Shown one piece after another: positions 44,980 through 56,800 of a stretch of DNA of 64,000 nt (position 1 is its first letter; each line of letters opens with the position of its first letter). The notes beneath the pieces are model-generated. The model ran no database searches and was not told the origin of the DNA. It saw only the letters and a program-made list of their open reading frames with translations. The position numbers and the translations under genes were made by a program. Source of the stretch: Xenopus tropicalis (taxonomy: Eukaryota > Chordata > Amphibia > Anura > Pipidae); NCBI RefSeq assembly GCF_000004195.4, contig NC_030680.2:149058545-149122544 (forward strand), written 5' to 3'.

Positions 44980-46725
44980 AGTCTCCATCTTGTCCTACTG
45001 TCTCCATCTTGCCATACTGTCTCCATCTTGTCCTACTGTCTCCATCTTGCCCTACTGTCTCCATCTTGTCCTACTGTCTCCCTCTTGCCCTACTGTCTCC
45101 ATCTTGTCCTACTGTCAACATCATATGTTACTGTTCCCATCTTGTCCTACTGTCTCCATCTTGTCCTACTGTCTCCATCTTGCCATACTGTCTCCATCTT
45201 GCCCTACTGTCTCCATCTTGTCCTACTGTCTCCATCTTGCCCTACTGTCTCCATCTTGTCCTACTGTCTCCCTCTTGCCCTACTGTCTCCATCTTGCCCT
45301 ACTGTCTCCATCTTGTCCTACTGTCTCCATCTTGCCCTACTGTCTCCATCTTGCCCTACTGTCTACATCTTGTCCTACTGTCTCCATCTTGCCCTACTGT
45401 CTACATCTTGCCCTACTGTCTCCATCTTGTCCTACTGTCTCCATCTTGCCCTACTGTCTACATCTTGCCCTACTGTCTCCATCTTGTCCTACTGTCTCCA
45501 TCTTGCCCTACTGTCTCCATCTTGCCATACTGTCTCCATCTTGTCCTACTGTCTCCATCTTGCCCTACTGTCTCCATCTTGCCATACTGTCTCCATCTTG
45601 TCCTACTGTCTCCATCTTGTCCTACTGTCTCCATCTTGCCCTACTGTCTCCATCTTGTCCTACTGTCTCCATCTTGCCCTACTGTCTCCATCTTGTCCTA
45701 CTGTCTCCATCTTGTCCTACTGTCTCCATCTTGTCCTACTGTCTCCATCTTGCCCTACTGTCTACATCTTGTCCTATTGTCTTCATCTTGCCCTACTGTC
45801 TCCATCTTGCCCTACTGTCTCCATCTTGCCCTACTGTCTTTATCTTGCCCTACTGTCTCCATCTTGTCCTACTGTCTCCATCTTGCCCTGCTGTGTCCAT
45901 CTTACCCTACTGTCTCCATCTTGCCCTACTGTCCCCATCTTGCCCTACTGTCTTTATCTTGCCCTACTGTATCCATCTTGCCCTACTGTCTCCATCTTGC
46001 CCTACTGTCTCCATCTTGTCCTACTGTCTCCATCTTGTCCTACTGTCTCCATCTTGTCCTACTGTCTCCATCTTGCCCTACTGTCCCCATCTTGCCCTAC
46101 TGTCTCCATCTTGCCCTACTGTATCCATCTTGCCCTACTGTCCCCATCTTGCCCTACTGTCTTAATCTTGCCCTACTGTCTCCATCTTGTCCTACTGTCT
46201 CCATCTTGCCCTGCTGTGTCCATCTTACCCTACTGTCTCCATCTTGCCCTACTGTCCCCATCTTGCCCTACTGTCTTTATCTTGCCCTACTGTATCCATC
46301 TTGCCCTACTGTCTCCATCTTGCCCTACTGTCTCCATCTTGTCCTACTGTCTCCATCTTGTCCTACTGTCTCCATCTTGCCATACTGTCTCCATCTTGTC
46401 CTACTGTCTCCATCTTGTCCTACTGTCTCCATCTTGCCCTACTGTCTTTATCTTGCCCTACTGTCTCCATCTTGTCCTACTGTCTCCATCTTGCCCTGCT
46501 GTGTCCATCTTACCCTACTGTCTCCATCTTACCCTGCTGTCTCCATCTTGCCCTACTGTCCCCATCTTGCCCTACTGTCTCCATCTTGCCCTACTGTCTC
46601 CATCTTGCCCTACTGTCTCCATCTTGCCCTACTGTCTCCATCTTGTCCTATTGTCTTCATCTTGCCCTACTGTCTCCATCTTGTCCTATTGTCTTCATCT
46701 TGCCCTATGGTCTCCATCTTGCCCA
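44980..46725 (+). repeat. 19 bp minisatellite (~92 units)
   Basis: The unit is CTGTCTCCATCTTGCCCTA, with TGTCC/TGCCC and CTCCATC/CTTTATC/CCCCATC variants. The plus strand of the unit has no stop triplet, so all three frames stay open for several hundred codons (SPSCPTVSILPYCLHL-type peptides). These are not genes. A run of 13 or more G follows at about 46732-46744. Confidence 0.97.
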
Positions 46726-46744
46726 AAAAGTGGGGGGGGGGGGG

Positions 46745-47249
46745 GCTAGATTCATGTTCTGGGGAAGCAGATGCATCTAGGTAACCCTATTTAAGTGTGA
46801 CGAGTAAGGAATAAGAAAGACAAGGAAGCTGCGTGGAATAAGAGCAAATACATTGAACTGTGTTGAACGTGACCCCTTGAATGCAACAGAAAATAACAGA
46901 TTTCCTGTGTAATATATCAAATGGGGCTATTATAGGAAAACGTGGGGCAATTGTGTTAATGTTATCCATTTAGGTATACACTGCCTATACAGCTGGTTTA
47001 TAAAGGGAGTAAGAATTACAGCCTAGAGGCTCTCCCCCCACAAAAGAGTGCAAAGTAAGCACTTACAACAGCCAATCAGACTCTCCCAACTGGATATCAG
47101 GACAGCCAATCACAGACAGCCTGCAGCTGCATGCCGTGGCCACAAGAATTCTCTGGCTGCCAATATACCAGGTGGGCCAGTAAGGCAGGCACGAAACCCC
47201 CCACCACTATCAGAGGGGTCCCCGGGGGGGGACAGTATTGCTTATAATC
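46745..47249. other. unique spacer between arrays
   Basis: Two direct phrases CAGCCAATCAGACTC and CAGCCAATCACAGAC lie near 47068 and 47102. No exon is identified. Confidence 0.4.
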
Positions 47250-50200
47250 CGTGTAGATTGTAAGCTCTTTTGGGCAGGGCCCTCTTCACCTCCTGTATCG
47301 GTTATTGATTGCTTTATATGTTACTCCTTGTAGAGTGTAAGCTCTTTTGGGCAGGGCTCTCTTCCCCTCCTGTATCGGTTACTGATTGCTTTATATGTTA
47401 CTCCTTGTAGAGTGTAAGCTCTTTTGGGCAGGGCTCTCTTCCCCTCCTGTATCGGTTACTGATTGCTTTATATGTTACTCCTTGTAGATTGTAAGCTCTT
47501 TTGGGCAGGGCTCCCTTCCCCTCCTGTATCGGTTACTGATTGCTTTATATGTTACTCCTTGTAGAGTGTAAGCTCTTTTGGGCAGGGCTCTCTTCCCCTC
47601 CTGTATCGGTTACTGATTGCTTTATATGTTACTCCTTGTAGAGTGTAAGCTCTTTTGGGCAGGGCTCTCTTCCCCTCCTGTATCGGTTACTGATTGCTTT
47701 ATATGTTACTCCTTGTAGAGTGTAAGCTCTTTTGGGCAGGGCTCTCTTCCCCTCTTGTATCGGTTACTGATTGCTTTATATGTTACTCCTTGTAGGGTGT
47801 AAGCTCTTTTGGGCAGGGCTCTCTTCCCCTCCTGTATCGGTTACTGATTGCTTTATATGTTACTCCTTGTAGAGTGTAAGCTCTTTTGGGCAGGGCTCTC
47901 TTCCCCTCCTGTATCAGTTATTGGTTGCTTTATATGTTACTCCTTGTAGATTGTAAGCTCTTTGGGGCAGGGCTCCCTTCCCCTCCTGTATCGGTTACTG
48001 ATTGCTTTATATGTTACTCCTTGTAGATTGTAAGCTCTTTTGGGCAGGGCCCTCTTCCCCTCCTGTATCGGTTATTGATTGCTTTATATGTTACTCCTTG
48101 TAGATTGTAAGCTCTTTTGGGCAGGGCCCTCTTCCCCTCCTGTATCGGTTATTGATTGCTTTATATGTTACTCCTTGTAGATTGTAAGCTCTTTTGGGCA
48201 GGGCCCTCTTCCCCTCCTGTATCGGTTATTGATTGCTTTATATGTTACTCCTTGTAGATTGTAAGCTCTTTTGGGCAGGGCCCTCTTCCCCTCCTGTATC
48301 GGTTATTGATTGCTTTATATGTTACTCCTTGTAGATTGTAAGCTCTTTTGGGCAGGGCTCTCTTCCCCTCCTGTATCGGTTATTGATTGCTTTATATGTT
48401 ACTCCTTGTAGAGTGTAAGCTCTTTTGGGCAGGGCCCTCTTCCCCTCCTGTATCGGTTATTGATTGCTTTATATGTTACTCCTTGTAGATTGTAAGCTCT
48501 TTTGGGCAGGGCTCTCTTCCCCTCCTGTATCGGTTACTGATTGCTTTATATGTTACTCCTTGTACAGTGTAAGCTCTTTTGGGCAGGGCCCTCTTCCCCT
48601 CTTGTATCGGTTATTGATTGCTTTATATGTTACTCCTTGTAGAGTGTAAGCTCTTTTGGGCAGGGCTCCCTTCCCCTCCTGTATCGGTTATTGATTGCTT
48701 TATATGTTACTCCTTGTAGAGTGTAAGCTCTTTTGGGCAGGGCTCTCTTCCCCTCTTGTATCGGTTATTGATTGCTTTATATGTTACTCCTTGTAGAGTG
48801 TAAGCTCTTTTGGGCAGGGCTCTCTTCACCTCTTGTATCGGTTATTGATTGCTTTATATGTTTCTCCTTGTAGAGTGTAAGCTCTTTTGGGCAGGGCTCC
48901 CTTCCCCTCTTGTATCGGTTATTGATTGCTTTATATGTTACTCCTTGTAGAGTGTAAGCTCTTTTGGGCAGGGCTCTCTTCCCCTCTTGTATCGGTTATT
49001 GATTGCTTTATATGTTACTCCTTGTAGAGTGTAAGCTCTTTTGGGCAGGGCTCTCTTCACCTCTTGTATCGGTTATTGATTGCTTTATATGTTTCTCCTT
49101 GTAGAGTGTAAGCTCTTTTGGGCAGGGCTCCCTTCCCCTCTAGTATCGGTTATTGATTGCTTTATATGTTACTCCTTGTAGAGTGTAAGCTATTTTGGGC
49201 AGGGCTCTCTTCACCTCTTGTATCGGTTATTGATTGCTTTATATGTTACTCCTTGTAGAGTGTAAGCTCTTTGGGCAGGGCTCTCTTCACCTCTTGTATC
49301 GGTTATTGATTGCTTTATATGTTTCTCCTTGTAGAGTGTAAGCTCTTTTGGGCAGGGCCCTCTTCCCCTCTTGTATCGGTTATTGATTGCTTTATATGTT
49401 ACTCCTTGTAGAGTGTAAGCTCTTTTGGGCAGGGCTCCCTTCCCCTCTTGTATCGGTTATTGATTGCTTTATATGTTACTCCTTGTAGAGTGTAAGCTCT
49501 TTTGGGCAGGGCTCTCTTCCCCTCTTGTATCGGTTATTGATTGCTTTATATGTTACTCCTTGTAGAGTGTAAGCTCTTTTGGGCAGGGTTCTCTTCACCT
49601 CTTGTATCGGTTATTGATTGCTTTATATGTTACTCCTTGTAGAGTGTAAGCTCTTTTGGGCAGGGCTCCCTTCCCCTCTTGTATCGGTTATTGATTGCTT
49701 TATATGTTACTCCTTGTAGAGTGTAAGCTCTTTTGGGCAGGGCTCTCTTCCCCTCTTGTATCGGTTATTGATTGCTTTATATGTTACTCCTTGTAGAGTG
49801 TAAGCTCTTTTGGGCAGGGCTCTCTTCACCTCTTGTATCGGTTATTGATTGCTTTATATGTTTCTCCTTGTAGAGTGTAAGCTCTTTTGGGCAGGGCTCT
49901 CTTCCCCTCTTGTATCGGTTATTGATTGCTTTATATGTTACTCCTTGTAGAGTGTAAGCTCTTTGGGCAGGGCTCCCTTCCCCTCCTGTATCAGTTATTG
50001 ATTGCTTTATATGTTACTCCTTGTAGAGTGTAAGCTCTTTGGGCAGGGCTCCCTTCCCCTCCTGTATCGGTTATTGATTGCTTTATATGTTTCTCCTTGT
50101 AGAGTGTAAGCTCTTTTGGGCAGGGTCCTCTTCACCTCTTGTATCGGTTACTGATTGCTTTATATGTTACTCCTTGTAGAGTGTAAGCTCTTTTGGGCAG

Positions 50201-50643
50201 GGCTCTCTTCCCCTCCTGTATCGGTTATTGATTGCTTTATATGTTACTCCTTGTAGAGTGTAAGCTCTTTTGGGCAGGGTTCCCTTCCCCTCCTGTATCG
50301 GTTATTGATTGCTTTATATGTTACTCCTTGTAGAGTGTAAGCTCTTTTGGGCAGGGCTCCCTTCCCCTCCTGTATCGGTTACTGATTGCTTTATATGTTA
50401 CTCCTTGTAGAGTATAAGCTCTTTTGGGCAGGGCTCTCTTCCCCTCCTGTATCGGTTACTGATTGCTTTATATGTTACTCCTTGTAGAGTGTAAGCTCTT
50501 TTGGGCAGGGCTCCCTTCCCCCCCTGTATCGGTTACTGGTTGCTTTATATGTTACTCTGTATGCCCAATGTATGGAACCCACCTATTGTACAGCGCTGCG
50601 GGATATGTTGGCGCTTTATAAATAAATGTTAATAATAATAATG
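47250..50643 (+). repeat. 77 bp minisatellite grown from a SINE/LINE2-like tail (~43 units)
   Basis: Units contain GTGTAAGCTCTTTTGGGCAG, CCTCCTGTATCGGTTATTG and GCTTTATATGTTACTCCTTG. The last unit runs on without a break into ACCCACCTATTGTACAGCGC and GTTGGCGCTTTATAAATAAA followed by (TAA)n. That is the 3' tail of a dispersed element common in Xenopus, resembling L2-type tails (TGTAAGCTC, GGGCAGGG, AATAAATG). The array therefore arose by tandem amplification of the inner part of that tail. Confidence 0.95.
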
Positions 50644-50990
50644 ACAGTAATATTTAATATTTATATCAGTATATAACTCCAACCCTGTAATGGGCACCGA
50701 GGGTTCAGCCATTTCTGCATCAGAATATCATTAATATTTGTCTATAAAGCGATCGTTATCATGGCCGTAACGATGTTCTGCATTAGGAGTGAGGGAATTG
50801 CCATTCATTAGCACGTTCCGGCTCTCTAACCCCTCACTACCGGCCAATATTCATCATAATCACAGCTACGCCCGCTGGGAGCGCCAATAATGACTAATAA
50901 CACCGCCAATATTCGCTCAGCCGCAGCCCAATGGAGCCCCCCATTATCTCAATGGGGGATATACCCATGGGCTTCACAGAAGTTTGAATT
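50644..50990. promoter_or_regulatory. candidate conserved non-coding element
   Basis: A complex stretch with GCGATCGTTATCATGGCCG, GGAATTGCCATTCATTAGC and CACTACCGGCCAATATTC. It has no repeat structure and no long frame. It stands out between arrays, but conservation cannot be judged from one sequence. Confidence 0.25.
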
Positions 50991-51054
50991 AAATAAATTA
51001 CCGTTCCTTATTTCAATAAATTACCCAAACCCCCATTCTTTGTAAAAAATAAGA

Positions 51055-51152
51055 CCCAGAGGAAAGGAGACGCTTAAGACCCAGGAGAAGGGGAGGGGCT
51101 TAAGACCCAGGAGAAGGGGAGGGGCTTAAGACCCAGGAGAAGGGGAGGGGCT
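51055..51152 (+). repeat. 26 bp tandem repeat (3-4 units)
   Basis: Units contain CTTAAGACCCAGGAGAAGGG then GAGGGG. The first unit is divergent. Confidence 0.9.
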
Positions 51153-51279
51153 TCTGTAGTCTGTTTGGTGATTATATTCTCATTTACAGTGAGTGTAAAT
51201 GAACGTCAAGATCTAATAAAATGGAAACAGACTTATAGAGACACGATGCTGCCATGTTATTGGTTAAACACAGGGTCGG

Positions 51280-51425
51280 ACTGGGGGCAGTAACCCATAG
51301 CAGCCAATAAGATGCTTGCTTTTAAACAGGTGACCAGTACATTCTATCTGCTGATTGGTTGCTATGGGTAACTGCTCCTGGCCAAAGTAAATGCTTTTAA
51401 TTAAATAACCCTCAAAATCACTGAA
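51280..51425 (+). repeat. dispersed repeat fragment (TTGCTATGGGTAACTGCTCC)
   Basis: GATTGGTTGCTATGGGTAAC and TGCTCCTGGCCAAAGTAAAT recur in direct orientation at 51980-52020 (AGTTGCTATGGGTTACTGCT). A common Xenopus dispersed element, split here by the foldback element to its right. Confidence 0.55.
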
Positions 51426-51935
51426 CTGCTTCTACAACTTGGGGTAACAAAGTCACTTTTGAGGTACTATCGGTTAGTACCCCTAAATACTTACACATTT
51501 ACACCTCAGTAACTTTGCAGTACAGTTGCAATTGGGCTATTCTGGTATTTACTGGGTGTATAACCAGGTCGGACTGGGCCGCCGTGTCCCACCGCACCCC
51601 CTAACCCCCCACAGGGGCCCCCACTGAGCCTCCCTAAACCCCCCCCATAGGGGCCCCCACCCATGTCCTCCCCTGAGTACGATTCCGTTTAACAGAACAC
51701 CATCGCCGGGGGGGGGGGCACCGGAAAGGGTCGGGTCTGGGCCACTGGGGCCCACTCTGATTTTTCCTGGTGTCCCGGCGGCCCAGTCCACCCTGGTTTT
51801 ACACCCAGTAAATACCGGAATAGCCCAATTGCAACTGTACTGCAAGGTTACTGAGGTGTAAAGGTGTAAGTATTTAGGGGTACTACCCCCATAGTACCTC
51901 AAACGTGACTTTGTTACCCCAAGTTGTAGAAGCAG
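51426..51935. repeat. foldback element, ~160 bp arms
   Basis: Positions 51426-51586 and 51775-51935 are imperfect reverse complements (CTGCTTCTACAACTTGGGGT against ACCCCAAGTTGTAGAAGCAG). They flank a ~190 bp GC-rich centre with a run of 9 G at 51710-51718. The centre belongs to the GGTCGGACTGGGCCGCC dispersed family. Confidence 0.85.
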
Positions 51936-52894
51936 TAGAAGTTACTGGTCTAAGTAAAGTCAAAGCAAGCATCTTACTAGTTGCTATGGGTTACTGCTCC
52001 TGGGCAAACTTAGTGCCTTTTATTATATATGGGAGTTTGTGTTTAACTCAATAGTTTCTTTAAAAGAAGGGAAACAAAAAAAGATAAGACTGATACTTCT
52101 TCTATCAGAGTCCATTTATTAACCTTGGCGAGGCTCATTTCCTGTGACATCACCAGCGGGAGGGGCGGGGCTTGGCTAATTCTTCTGTTGCAGAGACTCA
52201 GTACAGAGAAAAAAATGCCAAAAATGTGCCAATGATTGGAGTCTGACATAGTGATGTCATCAGATCATTTGACGTTTGGGCTCAATATTTGCTCAACTGG
52301 ACCAATCCCAGGACTGGATCATACAGCAGGGCCTATGGCACCAACACACCGACACGGCCCTCGACTCAAAGCAGTTTTCAAACCTGTCCAATAGAATCAG
52401 CCAGAAATCAGGCACTCAAGCCAGACAGTAGGCCAATAAGCTGCCAGCTCAGCCTGGAGGGGCAGGTTTTATGGACCCCCGTATAACCAACCTAAGGCTG
52501 CCCCAATGGGCCAAGGAACAGAATAGTGAAGACATTAGTGTTCTGTTTATTAACACTGATTCAGCCCATTACTGCCCTCCTGCTGTTGTTGCCCCTATGA
52601 GACCCCCCCTGCAGTTCTCACTTCGCTCCTCGCTTTATGGCAGGTTACAAGCAGTTCTGCCAATGCCCTGTATATGCCAGTTACATTCACACACTCCTGA
52701 TTAAACACAGGAAAATGAAGATACAGGGGGGGGGGGGGGGGGTAACCAGTGACATCAGTGACATCAAGGGGGGGGTCTAAGGTGTGGAGGGCGGCAAAAA
52801 TGACTCTGTGGATTCTAACCAATGCCTGAGGGGCTGCTGTAAGATGCCATGGAAAGATCACTATTTATTGTACCTGGGAGGCTGTTATACTATG
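51936..52894. other. non-coding sequence with poly-G tract
   Basis: Only short open frames are present. A run of about 18 G lies at 52725-52742. GGCCAATAAGCTGCCAGCTC near 52431 matches the segment after the 20 bp array. Confidence 0.4.
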
Positions 52895-53290
52895 TTATAG
52901 AATGGCCAATTCTAAGCAGCTTTTCAATTGGTCTTCATTATTTATTTGTTATAGTTTTTGAATTATTTGCCTCCTTCTTCCAGCTCTTCGCAGCTTTCAA
53001 ATGGGGGTCACTGACCCCGGCAGCCAAACCCTATTGCTCTGTGAGGCTCCAGTTTTATTGTTATTGTTACTTTTTATTCCTTATCTTTCTATTTATTCAT
53101 ATTCCAGTCTCTCATTCACACCACTGCCTGGTTGCTAGGTTAAATTTGACCCTGGCAACCAGATAACTGCTGAAATTCAATGTTAAATAATTCAATTAAT
53201 AAAAAAAACTAAGACCAATTGCAAATTGCCTCAGAATATCCTTCTCTACATTATACTAAACGTTATTGTAAAGGTGAAACCCCCATTTAA
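52895..53290 (-). repeat. ~400 bp Xenopus MITE, nearly complete, reverse orientation
   Basis: CAATTGGTCTTCATTATTTA, GGGGGTCACTGACCCCGG, CCTGGTTGCTAGGTT and GACCAATTGCAAATTGCCTC read in reverse family order. It ends near TAAAGGTGAAACCCCC. Confidence 0.75.
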
Positions 53291-53389
53291 TTGAACCCCA
53301 TGGGGTACGGTAGCTCCCATTCCTGTATATAGATATAAATAAAGGGGCAGAATAACAAACACCCAGTAAGTACCTACCGCAAATAAAGA

Positions 53390-53760
53390 CTTTGCGCTCC
53401 CCCAGATGCGCTACTGAGAGAGCCAAGCGCGTCCCCGCCTCCCCCAGGCTAAGCGCGCCCCCGCGGCCTACACGCCCGGCTCCTACCTCTCTGCTGCCCC
53501 TAGCGGCCGCCCGGGAGTACTGCGCTGTGTCAGGTGGCCCCGGAGGATGCTGGGAGTGTTGAGTCATGGGGCTGCCGGTGGGTCCGGGCTGATACCGGGA
53601 GGAGAGTCGGGCAGCCGGGCAGGAGGTGCCGCTGGGGCAGGTGAGTGGGGGCAGCGCTGGGCCGGGGAAGGGAAATCAGTGCAGCGCAATCAGTGCAGCC
53701 GGTCTGTCTGCTTCCCGGGGCGGCGGGACCTGCCTGATGGGCACTGCGGGGAGAGAATGA
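53390..53760. promoter_or_regulatory. CpG island, probable bidirectional promoter
   Basis: Dense CpG and GC boxes (CCAAGCGCGTCCCCGCC, AAGCGCGCCCCCGCGGCC, TAGCGGCCGCCCGGG, CCCGGGGCGGCGGGACC) appear in an otherwise CpG-poor setting. Strong donors flank it: GGGGCAG|GTGAGTG on the plus strand at 53641 and CAGAGAG|GTAGGAG on the minus strand at 53486. No TATA box is seen. GAGGATGCTGGGAGTG at 53544 resembles half of the ZNF143-type promoter motif. This is the best promoter in the right half of the window. Confidence 0.6.
53530..53640 (+). other. possible first exon of a plus-strand gene (ERC2 5' exon?)
   Basis: The segment between the island centre and the consensus donor at 53641 could be a first exon. 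An ATG at 53547 opens a Gly/Ala-rich frame (MLGVLSHGAAGGSGLIPGG) up to the donor, but it may equally be untranslated. In human, ERC2 lies upstream of CCDC66 and is transcribed divergently, so this orientation and position fit an untranslated ERC2 first exon. No ERC2 protein sequence is present to confirm it. The start and identity are inferred. Confidence 0.25.
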
Positions 53761-53844
53761 TGGGCATCGGTACCTGCCTGGTCCTTCTGCCCACTGATGG
53801 GAGAGGGGCATCGGGTCCGCCTCATTGCTTGTCTCCGGTGTCAT

Positions 53845-56800
53845 TCCCTGGCATGGTATGGGCAGTGGGGCAAATCACTGTTTATTCCCAGGCATGGTAT
53901 GGGCATTGGGGCAATTACTGATTATTCCCAGGCATGATAAGGGCAGTGGGGCAAATCACTGTTTATTCCCAGGCATGATAAGGGCAGTAGGGCAAATGAC
54001 TGTTTATTCCCAGGCATGGTAAGGGCAGTGGGGCAATTACTGTTTATTCCCAAGCATGATAAGGGCAGTGGGGCAAATTACTGTTTATTCACAGGCATGG
54101 TAAGGGCAGTGGGGCAATTACTGTTCATTCCCAGGCATGGTAAGGGCAGTAGGGCAAATGACTATTCCCAGGCATGGTATGGGCAGTGGGGCAAATGACT
54201 GTTTATTCCCAGGCATGATAAGGGCAGTAGGGCAAATCACTGTTTATTCCCAGGCATGGTATGGGCAGTGGGGCAAATCACTGTTTATTCCCAGGCATGG
54301 TATGGGCAGTGGGGCAAATCACTGTTCATTCCCAGGCATGGTAAGGGCAGTAGGGCAAATGACTATTCCCAGGCATGGTATGGGCAGTGGGGCAAATGAC
54401 TGTTTATTCCCAGGCATGATAAGGGCAGTAGGGCAAATTACTGTTTATTCCCAAGCATGGTAAGGGCAGTGGGGCAATTACTGTTTATTCCCAAGCATGA
54501 TAAGGGCAGTGGGGCAAATTACTGTTTATTCCCAGGCATGGTAAGGGCAGTAGGGCAAATTACTGTTTATTCCCAGGCATGGTAAGGGCAGTAGGGCAAA
54601 TGACTATTCCCAGGCATGGTATGGGCAGTGGGGCAAATGACAGTTTATTCCCAGGCATGGTATGGGCAGTGGGGCAATTACTGTTTATTCCCAGGCATGA
54701 TAAGGGCAGTGGGGCAAATTACTGTTTATTCCCAGGCATGGTATGGGCAGTGGGGCAATTACTGTTTATTCCCAGGCATGATAAGGGCAGTGGGGCAAAT
54801 TACTGTTTATTCCCAGGCATGGTAAGGGCAGTGGGGCAATTACTGTTTATTCCCAAGCATGATAAGGGCAGTGGGGCAAATGACTGTTCATTCCCAGGCA
54901 TGGTAAGGGCAGTGGGGCAATTACTGTTTATTCCCAAGCATGATAAGGGCAGTGGGGCAAATCACTGTTTATTCCCAGGCAAGGTATGGGCAGTGGGGCA
55001 ATTACTGTTTATTCCCAAGCATGATAAGGGCAGTGGGGCAAATGACAGTTTATTCCCAGGCATGGTATGGGCAGTGGGGCAATTACTGTTTATTCCCAGG
55101 CATGATAAGGGCAGTAGGGCAAATTACTGTTTATTCCCAGGCATGGTAAGGGCAGTGGGGCAATTACTGTTTATTCCCAAGCATGATAAGGGCAGTGGGG
55201 CAAATGACTGTTCATTCCCAGGCATGGTAAGGGCAGTGGGGCAATTACTGTTTATTCCCAAGCATGATAAGGGCAGTAGGGCAAATCACTGTTTATTCCC
55301 AGGCATGGTAAGGGCAGTAGGGCAAATCACTGTTTATTCCCAGGCATGGTAAGGGCAGTGGGGCAATTACTGTTTATTCCCAGGCATGATAAGGGCAGTA
55401 GGGCAAATGACTGTTTATTCCCAGGCATGGTATGGGCAATATGGCAAATAAATGTATTTTTAATTGTACTGTATGAGCAATGGGGCACTGGACTGAATAT
55501 TTCTTGGCATGGTAAGGGCAGTGGCACAGTTTATTCCCTGGAATAGTATGGGCAGTAGGCATGCTGTGGGCAGTGGGACACACAACTGTAAATAATCTCA
55601 GATGGTATGATCTACAGGGCTGAATATTACCCGGCATGCTATAGGCAGTGGGGGGCAAATATGTATAGTCACTGGCATGGTATGGCTATTGGGGCACATA
55701 ACTGTACATTCCATTGGATGGCATGGGCAATAGTGCACATAACTGTATAGCCCCTGTCATGCTACAGGCAGTCGGGCACATATTCTAGGTGGGTATGGGC
55801 AGCAGGGTACAGGCATGGCATGGTCAGTGGGCACGGTATAGGCAATGAGTGTAACAGTGGCACTGGGGCACACGGCTTTTCCTGCCATTGTATTAGAAAA
55901 AGAAATGTATTATCAACAATAGGAATATTTTTCTGACATAATAAGGGCAGGGGGGTAAGTTCTTGTCATTATGTGGGCACGAGTGTTTGCCTTGATCTGG
56001 CAGGTAATGCCCTTCCCTCGACTGATAAGGGTAAGGGGCACCACCATGCTTTATATTCTCTGGCACAATGGGGCAATACGGATCTTTGTATTATTTTGGT
56101 AGCTCATTAGTTTCTGGCATCTTTTTTGGTATGAAACACACAGATCTATATATTATAGGGCATATGGGGCAGATACATTGATACTGCCTGGGCATCACTT
56201 TCCTTGCCTGCCGTGGGCACTGTGTAGTGTGTGCCGTTGGCACCGAGCTCAACTGTACTTTGCTTATTGTGGGCATTGTAGGCCCAGTCCCCTTTCCTAT
56301 ATTTCTTTCATATACAGTATAATTAAAGGCATTTGTTAGACCGTTCCTTGGCATAGCTTGGCCATAGTGTGGGCATTACAAGAATCAAGCTTTCTATACC
56401 CTGGCATATTGTGTTAGAGGGGGCAATAGATCTTGTTTTGACTTGCCAGTGTGATAGTTCTGATATTGCTGGGTAATAAGGGCACCATTCTTTGCAATAT
56501 AGTAGCTGTAGTTGAGAAAGGACTCACATTGAAGCCAATGCTGTCACCATGTAGAGGGCAGGGGATTATACCTGGCATAGTGTTGGCATTGAAGGCATCG
56601 GTTGGCTGGAACCTGTATCCAATGTGATAATATACAATCTCTGCCCCCTGGCATGGTATGGGCCGTAGGGCAAATGACAGTTTATTCCCAGGCATGGTAA
56701 GGGCAGTGGGGCAAATGACTGTTTATTCCCAGGCATGGTATGGGCAGTGGGGCAAATTACTGTTTATTCCCAGGCATGGTATGGGCAGTGGGGCAAATGA

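Noticed and set aside
44990..46784. Three overlapping plus-strand open frames of 391-591 codons
   Set aside because: All three frames of the 19 bp unit are stop-free, and the peptides are cyclic readings of the same repeat.
53494..53510. CTCF-like site in the CpG island (reverse strand CCGCTAGGGGCAGC)
   Set aside because: It is one G short of the core spacing, so the match falls apart after AGGGG.
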